DNA of 64,000 nucleotides. It comes from Trematomus loennbergii (Eukaryota > Chordata > Actinopteri > Perciformes > Nototheniidae). The notes under the pieces are model-generated. The model did no database searches. It was not told the DNA's origin and was given only the letters and a program-made list of their open reading frames with translations. Position numbers and translations under genes: made by a program. Shown here one piece after another: positions 25,060-33,946 of the stretch (position 1 is the stretch's first letter; each line of letters opens with the position of its first letter). The stretch lies in assembly GCA_012861695.1 (NCBI GenBank), contig JAAOOA010000033.1:9850325-9914324 (forward strand). The letters are read 5' to 3'.

Positions 25060-25763
25060 TTTTGATTTGCTTTTCTTCACTGCAAAATCATCAGTTTCTC
25101 TGGTTTTACTATTTATAGGTATGTGTTTAAGTAAAATTAACATTTTTGTTTAATTCTATTAACTACTGACACAACACAATACTAATGTTTTAACTTAAGA
25201 AGAGTTCAGAAATCAATATTTGGTGGAATAACCCTGATTTCTAATCACAGCTTTCATGCGTTTTGGCTGCTCTCCACCAGTCTGTCACATGGCTGCTGGG
25301 TGACTATGCCATTCCTGGTGCAAAAATTCTAGCAACTCAGCTTTTATGGATGGCATGCTACCATCCATCTTCCTCTGGATCACACCTGAACAGACTGGTG
25401 GAGGGCAGCCAAAACGCATGAAAGCTGTGATTTAAAAATCAGGGTTATTCCATCAAATATTGATTTCTGAACTCTTCTTAAGTTAAAACAATAGTATTGT
25501 GTGTTTAAAAAATAATATGAACTGGTTTTCTTTGCATTATTCAAGGTCTGAAAACACTGCATATTTTTTGTTATTTTGACCAGTTGTAATTTTCTGCAAA
25601 TAAATGCTCTAAATTATACTATTTTTATTTGAAATTTGGGAGAAATTTCAGTAGTTTAATAGAATAAATCAAAAATGTAAATTGTACTTAAACACATACC
25701 TATAACTAGTAAAACCAGAGAAACTGATGATTAAGCAGTGGTAGCATTTTTTTCTAGAGCTGT
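25060..25763. mobile_element. Tc1-like non-autonomous remnant, internally palindromic
   Basis: CATCAGTTTCTCTGGTTTTACT near 25090 and its complement near 25710, plus the right end TTTTTTCTAGAGCTGTA, match the subterminal style of fish Tc1/mariner elements. The block AAGAGTTCAGAAATCAATAT (25200) to CCACCAGTCTG is repeated inverted at 25390-25480. The left CAGCTCTAG end is missing, so the copy is truncated or rearranged. There is no transposase. Confidence 0.6.
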
Positions 25764-26066
25764 ATGTATTTGTACATATATAGATACACTTTTATTTTAC
25801 TTTATTTTCTAAGCATTTAACCTTAAAATGTATTAATAACAAATATATTTGGTAAAAGATATTTTAGTTTTAAGTGAAGTTGAAGTGAAGTTTTAAGTTT
25901 GTTGGTGATGAAAAAAGGATCATTAAAAATGAGGTTAAGTCTAAGTCTTGTCCTTTTATTTGAAAAAATCCCATTGACCCTACAGTTTGAATCTGTCCAA
26001 TATTCACTTTTGAGGCAAAACGTATAAATTATGTCAGTATATTCTTTCTTTAGAATTTGAAATATC

Positions 26067-26190
26067 GGGCCGCAGGTGGCACAGTGGTTAGTGCGCATGA
26101 AGGCGGTCTCCGCTGCCTAGTAGGTGGGCTCGAATCCCAAGCCCTTACAGGCAATGTCTTCTCCGTCTCCCCACTTCACAGTGGTCAAAA
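26067..26190 (+). mobile_element. tRNA-derived SINE fragment
   Basis: GGTGGCACAGTGGTTAGTGC resembles a polymerase III A box and GGGCTCGAATCCC a B box about 40 bases later. The rest resembles the body of a fish tRNA-SINE and ends near an A-rich stretch. It is not a tRNA gene because the stems do not close. Confidence 0.7.
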
Positions 26191-26294
26191 AAATCTTAAA
26201 AAAAATAATTCAAAATGTCTGCAAATTAAAGTCCTTGTCATTTTGGGCACTCAACTGGTACAGAAATCATGTAAAACAAAATATGCATTTGCAG

Positions 26295-26377
26295 GCCACA
26301 CAACAGCAGCATCTTAGGGAGATCACTCCTTTGTCATTGGTGAGAGATGTAGGGGCTCTTTCACCTCAGCTAAAACT
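26295..26377 (+). CDS. Possible exon, unrecognised
   Basis: TTTGCAG|GCC opens 27 codons plus two bases up to AAACT|GTAAGT, open only in phase 0. The peptide (A-T-Q-Q-Q-H-L-R-E-I-T...) has no recognisable domain. It sits between the two zinc-finger modules on the same strand and could be another linker exon. Support is limited to the splice signals. Confidence 0.25.
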
Positions 26378-26579
26378 GTAAGTGATTTAGACTGTTGTCA
26401 ACCAACAGAGAGCTGATGTTGGTCTAATATGCAAATCTTGTAGATCAAACTGTCCAGCTCCCTTTATTACAACCAGTCTAACATACACAAAAGCATTCTT
26501 GATGTTAGAGACCTGTTCAATCTGGGTGGTTCACAAATTCGCCTGATTTGCGTGTGCATGTATAAGTCATATATATACA

Positions 26580-27090
26580 CTATATTAGATGGTTAGAGTG
26601 TGTATACAAAGAATTGCATAGTTATACCAGATGTCCTTATAACTAAGGTCTTGTTAGGTAGTGTGTGTGTATAAAATGCCCAGTTATACCAGATGTCCTT
26701 ATAACTAAGGTCTTGTTAGGTTAGTGTGTGTGTGTATAAAATGCCCAGTTATACCAGATGTCCTTATAACTAAGGTCTTGTTAGGGTAGTGTGTGTGTAT
26801 AAAATGCCCAGTTATACCAGATGTCCTTATAACTAAGGTCTTGTTAGGTTAGTGTGTGTGTATAAAATGTCCAGTTATACCAGATGTCCTTATAACTAAG
26901 GTCTTGTTAGGGTAGTGTGTATAAAATGTCCAGTTATACCAGATGTCCTTATAACTAAGGTATTATTAGGTTAGTGTGTGTGTATAAAATGCCCAGTTAT
27001 ACCAGATGTCCTTATAACTAAGGTCTTGTTAGGTTAGTGTTTGTGTAAACAATGCCTAGTTATACCAGATTTCCTCATAACTTGGGTTTT
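26580..27090 (+). repeat. ~60-bp minisatellite
   Basis: About eight units, each with CCAGTTATACCAGATGTCC, TTATAACTAAGGTCTTGTTA and a variable GT run, then TATAAAATG. Single diverged relatives occur near 28800-28940 and 33590. A GT-rich intergenic or intronic array. Confidence 0.95.
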
Positions 27091-27174
27091 GTTGTAAGAA
27101 TTATAACCATTATACCTTTGAGCTCATAACAATGGCCTCTGTGTTTGTGTGTGTGCATAGGTGAACTCCAAATA

Positions 27175-27876
27175 GTGGTGCAGGAATGAGTCCTAAAACC
27201 AGGAAGTGAGTCAGCATTTCACCACTTCCTGTTCCCTCGTCTCAGAGCCAATGGGATCTCTCCATAGGATTTTGGAAAATAGCTGGAAATAAGGTCTGTG
27301 GTTGAGACACATTGAAGAGACGGATCACGTTTTGTTCTAGGACATTAAATCCATCAGCAGTGACCACACTGGTGATTTCTGAAGAGTTGATGTGTCTGAA
27401 AAACGATGGTTGTTACCAAGTGGCTGAATAGGACTACAGAAGTCGTGGAGGCCGTTGTACGTCATTACACCAAACACGTAAACACTCTAAGTTAGTTAGC
27501 CCTGTTCTGCTTGAAAGCAAGTCCCTGCCTCCTGCAAACGCTTCAACTCGTTCCATTTAGAATCTGTATGTTTGAATATGGATCTTAAGTTGGCGTGACG
27601 TTGAAGTAGCGACCCTGCTGTAGTTCGTTTATAGCATAACGTTAGCATTTTGCTTCTGGCGACTAGATTTATGATTAGAAAATGATAAATGTAGGGTCGA
27701 CGTGTGGAGATTAACCGGCTGAACAAAACGTACATTTATCAAACAGGTTCGTTTTCCACAGACCTTATTTCGAGCTATTTTCCAAAATCCTATGGAGAAA
27801 TCCCATTGCTTTTTGTCGAGGGAACCCATGCGTAGCTTACTTCCGGGTAAATACGTCATCCCTGCACCGCTCTATA
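27175..27876. mobile_element. Non-autonomous DNA element with ~130-bp inverted ends
   Basis: The left end (GTGGTGCAGGAATGA...ATAGGATTTTGGAAAATAGCT...AAGGTCTGTGG) is repeated inverted on the right (CCACAGACCTTATTT...TTTTCCAAAATCCTAT...ATCCCTGCACC). The middle ~440 bp is unique. No clear flanking duplication and no transposase. The family is not recognised. Confidence 0.7.
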
Positions 27877-27879
27877 GAC

Positions 27880-29164
27880 CATAATAGTCCTTATAATTCA
27901 AGTCAATGAAATGAGATTGTGAGTGCATTCATTTTTGCTTCAGTCGGTGTATTTTTGATTTAATGTTTAGGATGTTGGAGAGATATGATAATGTAATTAT
28001 CATTCAAAAGTATATATAAGTTTGCTTTTTGTTCAGGAGTTAAACGCAATTTGTTTTTTTTCAAGAGGGGAGACAGTCAGGACTGTTCAAATGTTTTTAT
28101 TTGCACGTCCTAGTATATAATCATGTTGCCACTTTAGTATTTTATATTTTTTAGAAGTAGATATGTACATTTTATACAAATTAACTTAACTATAACTATA
28201 TCTTTTTTGTAATTTTTTTATTTCACTGTTTAAGTGTTTGCAATGTTTGTATTGTCACAATACCAGAATTGCCAGTTATCAATACATGACTACATTTCAA
28301 CTTAGCTTTTGATCTTGACCTTATTTCTGAGCAACTCAATCAACTTAATATTCACTTGTCCACTAAAAAGACAACATTTCTCAATATTTCACTTCCTTCC
28401 ATGATAATTTTAGGCTGCGCGGTTCTATCATATGTCAAGGTCTCTGTCAGAATTAAATCCTCTGTCACTTTTCAATGACAGCCGACTGGTAAAGAGATTG
28501 TCAGAAATACTTGTATTGTCCATCGCAAAATCCCTGCATATGGTTATTAAAAACAGGTGTTTGTCATCAAAGCAACAAGAAAAAAGCTGCATATGTTGAT
28601 GTTCAGGTCTCTGAACACTGAGGTCTGTGAAAATGAGAAAGTGGTCTGCTCTCCTAAGTTAAATACCTTTTTCTCTTCAACATTTAAAATAAACGGAAGT
28701 ATTGGGCTACTTTTTCAGTAACAAAATATTGCGCAACACATGTTTGAGGATAATGTCCAGTGAAACCATTATTGTCCTCATGAGTACAGGTTTTCTACAA
28801 ATCTGTGTGTGTGTGTATATTGTCCAGATATACCATTGTGGTCCTCATAACGTAGGGACTTGCTTTGTGTATGGGTGTGTATGGGTAATGTCCAGCTAAT
28901 CCACATGGGTTCTCATAAGTCATAATCTTGTCAGGAAACGCCCACTCCCGCCCAGTCCCGCCCCCGTCCCCACAGTCCTGTAGAATTTCAGGTCTACAGA
29001 TCTCTAGAGTCTTTTACCAAAACTGAATTCTAAATAGCCAGAAATGTAGCTGAATTTTTTATGATCAGTTCAAGCACTCTGCGGTCTCTCTACGGCAAAG
29101 GGAAAGGTGGGTCCCCATAAATCAGTGTTTGAACTGGTACGAGGAAAAAGTCCTGACAAACCAC

Positions 29165-29166
<2 letters not shown>
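27880..29166. other. Non-coding DNA between the two modules
   Basis: I see no convincing exon. It is AT-rich, with one or two diverged units of the 26.6-kb minisatellite at 28800-28940. If the two zinc-finger modules belong to one gene, this is intron; otherwise it is intergenic and promoter DNA for the second module. Confidence 0.5.

Positions 29167-29236
<70 letters not shown>
29167..29236. repeat. (GT)n microsatellite
   Basis: About 70 bp of uninterrupted GT. Like the longer GT tract at 15085, it lies several hundred bases upstream of a module of the SET/finger locus. Confidence 0.98.
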
Positions 29237-29237
<1 letters not shown>

Positions 29238-29310
29238 GGTCAACGTGGTATACCATACCATTTTACCTGACTACCCACTGTCGTTACGAGAACCTCGGTG
29301 GTATACGTGG

Positions 29311-29510
29311 ACTATGCCGAAGTCCGCTTAAAACTTTGAGTGTATCCATGTTTTTGAGTGTCTAACTAACATAAATCCTCATTTCTGACAAAGTCCTTTT
29401 GTACCTATGCCGAATTCCGCTTAAACCTTAAGAGTGTATCCATGTTTGCTGTTGTCTAACTAACTTAAATCCTCATTTTATGAAAAGTCCTTTTATACCA
29501 CTAAACGTGT
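29311..29510 (+). repeat. Two ~100-bp tandem repeats
   Basis: CTATGCCGAA(G/T)TCCGCTTAAA, GAGTGTATCCATGTTT and TCTAACTAAC occur twice about 95 bp apart. Confidence 0.8.
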
Positions 29511-30140
29511 TTTTTGAGTGTATCCCAGTGTATAGAACAGCGCCACTCAGGTGGTTTTTAGATTGCAGTTCCATACACATTTTTGTAGTTCCATACACAA
29601 TTTGGTGAAAAAAGTTTTACATATGTATTTTTGATCCACACATATTTGTTTTCCGTTTAAAACCGCTGCACCTGCAAACACAAGCCGCTCTCTGTGCATG
29701 GATCAGATGTCTCCTCAAATCTAAGCCAATCACATGAGCACCCCCCCACGAGGGTATGATTTCTTGCGTTCATGACGTAGCACTTCATGTACGCATTTTG
29801 TACTGTCCGTTGTCCATTCTTGTTATTTTTCCCGTGGAAGAGCAGCCGCACTGCAGCGGTCGCTAAATGAAACACATTAATAAACAATGAACCACGGCAC
29901 TCTGGAGAAAAGTATAAGGTTGGAGAAGTCGTTATTTAATTTAATCTGGCTTCGTATGATTAAAAGCAACACGATCATCGACCCGACGCAGTCCCCGGCC
30001 CGTTGTTGTTGTGGGAGAAAATCTCTCGGCAGCTCTGGGCAGTGTGAACAGAGCGGGAGCTGAAAAGGGAAACGGGAGCTGAACCAGAAAAGCTCTCGCG
30101 AGGAGCTAGAAAGGGAAAAGCGCTGGTGTGAAAGCCGCAT

Positions 30141-30197
30141 GAGAGCTACACGAAGACCACAGGTCCAGTGTTTTCTCCCCTCAGCAGAGCCGAAAAG
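30141..30197 (+). pseudogene. Duplicated 3' part of a linker exon
   Basis: The 57 bases are almost the same as the end of exon 31037-31117 and are followed by the same donor (AAAAG|GTACTT). The bases upstream (GCTGGTGTGAAAGCCGCAT) do not match and contain no acceptor. One visible change swaps the cysteine codon for phenylalanine (GTTTTC). It is probably a non-functional by-product of the 615-bp duplication, unless used as part of a first exon. Confidence 0.55.
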
Positions 30198-30786
30198 GTA
30201 CTTTACATTTAAATACTACTTGATTTGATCTATTTACATACCGACATGTTTCTTTGGGCTGTGTGTGTGTATGAAGTAGTCTGAATATCATATGGTTTAT
30301 AGAGACAATGGTATGTGAGGACATTGCCTTCAAACGCTTTTCAAAGTGTAAGTCAGTATCTTGAGTGTATGTGTATCAACCTCAGAACAGCAGGTACATG
30401 GTTTAGGAGGTCCTGGCTGTTTAAGGGGCCTTGTCGTCAGGTGGCGTTGATAGTGGCATTCATCTGAGTCTAGCTCATACTTGCACTGCCTGCATGTGAT
30501 CTGTATGTTAGTTTTACATGTATGTTAAGTTGTTCAGTAACATGTGATGAAAAGCGACCCACTAAGTAATGATTCATGTCATCTATGACAAGATTTAATG
30601 TAAACTAAATGTAGTATATCCTGAATTCCTAAGTGAAAAGTAGGTTTAAGGATTATTATACTTTTCATAACCTAAGACCTGTAATCATTTGGGCTGTCGA
30701 GTGAATGCAGAACTGCATTGGATTTCAGAAACACAAACATAAATGCTTTCATGTAATGTTTTTTTGTGTGTGTTTGCATCTTGCAG

Positions 30787-31117
30787 GGTCTTGATGAAGT
30801 GATGCCTCTCCAAACCTGTGGGGCCACACAGGCGACATCTCCAGATGAGAACATTGAAGAGGTATTTTTACATTTAACTGGCTTACAAAAGGATCCATTA
30901 AGGTTTTAAACTAAGTTTTCCTTTCATTCTTTCTGTCATCAGTAGGACCATTCTTTTATTCAATTCCAAATATTCTCTGCTAGTACATTTTTGACTTTGT
31001 GTATTGATCCTTCTCCTTGTGTTTTATCTGCTACAGATGGTGAAGAACAGCGACTGCACTGAGAGCTACACGAAGACCACAGGTCCAGTGTGTTCTCCCC
31101 TCAGCAGAGCCGAAAAG
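30787..31117 (+). CDS. Linker exons of the second module
   Basis: Exon 30787-30861 (TTGCAG acceptor, 25 codons, GAGGAG|GTATTT-type donor) and exon 31037-31117 (CTACAG acceptor, 27 codons, AAAAG|GTACTT donor) are both open and symmetrical in phase 0. They join each other and the zinc-finger exon at 31765 without shifting the frame. The peptides are Thr/Ser/Glu-rich and include M-V-K-N-S-D-C-T-E-S-Y-T-K and S-P-L-S-R-A-E-K. No domain is recognised. They occupy the same place relative to the finger as exons E and D' in the first module. Confidence 0.55.
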
Positions 31118-31764
31118 GTACTTTACATTTAAATACTACTTGATTTGATCTATTTACATACCGACATGTTTCTTTGGGCTGTGTGTGTGTATGAAGTAGT
31201 CTGAATATCATATGGTTTATAGAGACAATGGTATGTGAGGACATTGCCTTCAAACGCTTTTCAAAGTGTAAGTCAGTATCTTGAGTGTATGTGTATCAAC
31301 CTCAGAACAGCAGGTACATGGTTTAGGAGGTCCTGGCTGTTTAAGGGGCCTTGTCGTCAGGTAGCGTTGATAGTGGCATTCATATGAGTTTAGCTCATAC
31401 TTGCACTGCCTGCATGTGATCTGTATGTTAGTTTTACATGTATGTTAAGTTGTTCAGTAACATGTGATGAAAAGCGACCCACTAAGTAATGATTCATGTC
31501 ATCTATGACAAGATTTAATGTAAACTAAATGTAGTATATCCTGAATTCCTAAGTGAAAAGTAGGTTTAAGGATTATTATACTTTTCATAACCTAAGACCT
31601 GTAATCATTTGGGCTGTCGAGTGAATGCAGAACTGCATTGGATTGGAACACAACCTAGATGCTTTCATGTAATGTCCTGAGACTTGTAAAAGCAAATTTA
31701 ATTAAACATTGATCTTTGCTATTAAAGGATTTGCTTTAAGTAGATTGTTACATTTTGCCAACAG

Positions 31765-32233
31765 CATTGCTTGAGGATCGCAACTGTATCCTCATTGGAC
31801 AGGTGTGCTTCCTGTGTGGGACCTGTGTCCTCCTTCAAGTGGCTTGGATATGAATGCAGAGGTGAGATAGTCATGTATGAATTTGCAGTAGTTTGGTATA
31901 CTTTTTAGAATGATACACCTTGGGAAAATTATTCCTGGTTTCCACCATTGGCCATATATATATCAACTTTATTAGTGTAATGATGCGTTAAAAGAGGTCA
32001 TTATTGATTATAATAGTTGTAGACTCTGGTATATTGTTTAGATTACTTACAAATGTTTTATTTTTCTTCCTTATCTGTTATGGTTTAATGCTGAAGATCT
32101 TTTTGACCCCACTTTTGTATTTCATTGTGCAAACAAAACTGTTTCAATAGACCCGTACTATTTACAATAATATACAAAAAATGTGTTGCAGAGTGTTCAC
32201 AAGTCTGGCATAAACTATACGTCAAAACCAAAT
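31765..32233 (+). CDS. Second C1/PHD-like zinc finger, one ligand changed
   Basis: Exon 31765-31861 (ACAG acceptor, phase 0 in, phase 1 out, G|GTGAGA donor) joins an exon starting at 32192 (TTGCAG acceptor). The ligand order is H-X12-C-X2-C-X13-C-X2-C-X4-H-X2-Y, the same spacing as in the first module. Shared landmarks are V-S-S-L-D-R-C, G-P-V-S-S-F-K-W-L-G and V-W-H-K. The cysteine after W-H-K-X is tyrosine here (W-H-K-L-Y), so metal binding at that site may be weakened. About half of the finger residues match the first copy. The second exon runs on in frame through a T-rich stretch into the acidic exon, without an intron of normal length. Confidence 0.65.
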
Positions 32234-32515
32234 GTATTTTTTTTTTTTTTCATTTTCAACAGCCTTCTGAAACCCGTTTCAGAGATGAACTGCAGTCAAA
32301 CCAATCAGATTCAGAAAAGGATCAAATATCAGATGAGTGCATGTCTGATGAGGAATACATACCCGACTCACAAGGGGATGATGATGATTATGATTCAGAT
32401 GCAAGTATCCCCTTAATGCCTAGTCAGTCAAAAGCTGGACAGATTCAATTTAAAAGACTAACTGATGTCGGAACAATGTCATCCACAGTGAGTGAGACTG
32501 CTCCTCCCTATGAAG
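32192..32515 (+). CDS. Finger end plus acidic exon of the second module
   Basis: From the acceptor at 32191 the frame is open for 108 codons to the donor GAAG|GTAAGG (32516). The first 14 residues finish the zinc finger. About ten residues from a poly-T tract follow (C-I-F-F-F-F-H-F), then an acidic segment from about 32263 with S-D-E-E-Y-I-P-D-S and runs of Asp, matching the S-D-K-D-Y-I-P-E core at 22605-22773. A CAACAG acceptor at 32257-32262 suggests the acidic part was once a separate exon. A GT...AG intron here would be only ~30-45 bp and in frame, so retained or decayed intron is likely. Exit is phase 1, as in the first module. Confidence 0.6.
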
Positions 32516-33090
32516 GTAAGGCCAGTTTGGTTGTTGAACTCGGAAAAGGCATTGAAATACGCTTATAAATAAGATACAAAACAGTGTTAAGACCTAGCCG
32601 AGACAGTTTTGATCTTCAAAAATTGATTGATTACTTTCCTTTTTGGGAGTGGTCAATTATTACTAGAATGCATTTCCAGCCTAGGACTTTTTAAATGTCC
32701 AACCCATCATTCTACCCCTGCTGTCCAAAAAGATAGGAGGTATGAATATATGACCCTCAATTAATTTATTAAAGGACAGTGGCAAAAAAAGGGTAGCACT
32801 TCTGTTTGGAACTGTAACCTTTTTTCTGATATAAAAAATACAGCACATGTACAAGACCTTATATAAAGATTTCTCAATAGTCACTTTACTTATTGGATTG
32901 CTGTCCTAAAGTAAAGGCTAGGAGGCAGGAAGAGGAAGAATGAGAAGACGATGGCATGTATGTGCTACTCGTATCCAATTTTCAGATAAAAAGCAGATGT
33001 TATTACAGTTATTTCCAACTAAAATCTGACTGCCTAGTACATTTCACATTTGATTCTACTGGTTTTTATTTTTACTTGTATATCTTTCAG

Positions 33091-33233
33091 GAAAGGATCA
33101 TGAAAATGCCAGAAGAACAAGAAGAACATTCAAAAAAGTGTGGGCCGAGGATGAGGTTGCCGCAGTAATGCGGCATTTTAAGCTTCATATTGCCAAAGGA
33201 AATCTGGCAACCTGTTTGTTTGTCTGTCTGTAA
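33091..33233 (+). CDS. Basic helix-rich C-terminal exon, truncated
   Basis: A strong TATCTTTCAG acceptor opens in phase 1 (G|GA) and continues the acidic exon. The peptide is basic, R-R-T-R-R-T-F-K-K-V-W then A-E-D-E-V-A-A-V-M-R-H-F and I-A-K-G-N-L-A-T. This looks like the first helices of a Myb/SANT-like or related C-terminal domain found at the end of several uncharacterised fish proteins; that is inference. After about 33212 the sequence turns into TCTG repeats and meets a TAA at 33231, so the rest of the domain is missing. A GTAAGC at 33230 could be a donor, but I find no continuation. Confidence 0.5.
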
Positions 33234-33428
33234 GCTGTCTTTCTGTCTGTCGATCTGTATGTGTAGCTGTCTTTCTGTCTGTCGATCTGTTGTCTCTCTG
33301 TGTACTGTTTGTTTGTCTGTCTGTGTAGCTGTCTTTCTGTCTGTCTCTCTGTCTGTGTAGCTGTTTTTCTGTCTGTCGATCTGTATGTCTCTCTGTGTAG
33401 CTGTTTGTCTGTGTAGCTGTTTGACTTT
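33211..33428 (+). repeat. TCTG-rich degenerate microsatellite
   Basis: CTGTCTGT, CTGTCGATCTGTATG and GTGTAGCTGTTT units alternate for about 220 bp. The Gln/Thr/Asp-rich minus-strand frame over it is an artefact. It abuts the truncated C-terminal exon. Confidence 0.9.
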
Positions 33429-33719
33429 AATGTGTTTAAACAAATGTATTGGTTTGAGAAGAGTTAATACTACTTTATTTTACAATTAAAATGACTGCTC
33501 CCATAATGCTGTGTCCTGTCAGGTTGTGTATCTATGCAAATTAGGAGGGTTGTGGGCGTGGCCTTGTCCCTTTAAAGACCCCATAGTGTTTTGTTGGTCC
33601 TTATAAGTCACACTTTTGTCAGAAGAATATGTCTGTGTATACCACAATATAAGTAGGTGGTGTGTTTAACGATTCTAAAGGGTGTATCAGCTATCTAAAG
33701 TTAGCTGATTTTTTTTCAG

Positions 33720-33766
33720 ATTTTTTAGAGTACTTTGACCCAACTCCCATAGCTGTAGGACCTCAG
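33720..33766 (+). CDS. Possible alternative exon
   Basis: TTTTTTTCAG|AT opens 47 bases to a strong CTCAG|GTAAGG donor. Read in phase 1 it gives F-L-E-Y-F-D-P-T-P-I-A-V-G-P-Q and leaves in phase 0. That entry phase matches the acidic exon ending at 32515, so it could replace or follow the exon at 33091. No domain is recognised. Confidence 0.3.
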
Positions 33767-33835
33767 GTAAGGGTAGCTCATCTAAACCACCACCGGGCCG
33801 GTTTGGGGAAAAGTGCGGCTAATGCATAAAAACCC

Positions 33836-33890
<55 letters not shown>

Positions 33891-33946
33891 ATGCGTTAAA
33901 ATTATTAGTGGCGTTAATTTCTTTTTGCGTGAACTTGACAGCCCTA
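33836..33946. mobile_element. (GT)n plus truncated end of a hAT-like element
   Basis: A 50-bp GT tract is followed by TTAGTGGCGTTAATT and ends GAACTTGACAGCCCTA. This is the reverse complement of the first ~55 bp of the hAT-like element at 41706. Only this terminus is left. Confidence 0.75.

Larger units (their letters stand above)
30141..31674 (+). repeat. Recent ~615-bp direct duplication
   Basis: 30141-30759 and 31061-31674 are nearly identical, 920 bp apart, with only scattered substitutions visible (for example AGGTGGCG against AGGTAGCG). Each copy starts inside the linker exon at GAGAGCTACACG and covers the following intron. Exons 30787-30861 and the start of 31037-31117 lie between the copies. 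Confidence 0.9.

Noticed and set aside
26067..26150. tRNA gene
   Set aside because: A and B boxes are present, but acceptor and anticodon stems do not pair; it is the head of a SINE.
22773..33091. Direct splicing of the first acidic exon to the C-terminal exon
   Set aside because: The junction T|GA creates a stop codon.
33087..33443. Gln/Thr/Asp-rich 118-codon minus-strand frame
   Set aside because: Reverse translation of the TCTG repeat and the antisense of the exon at 33091.
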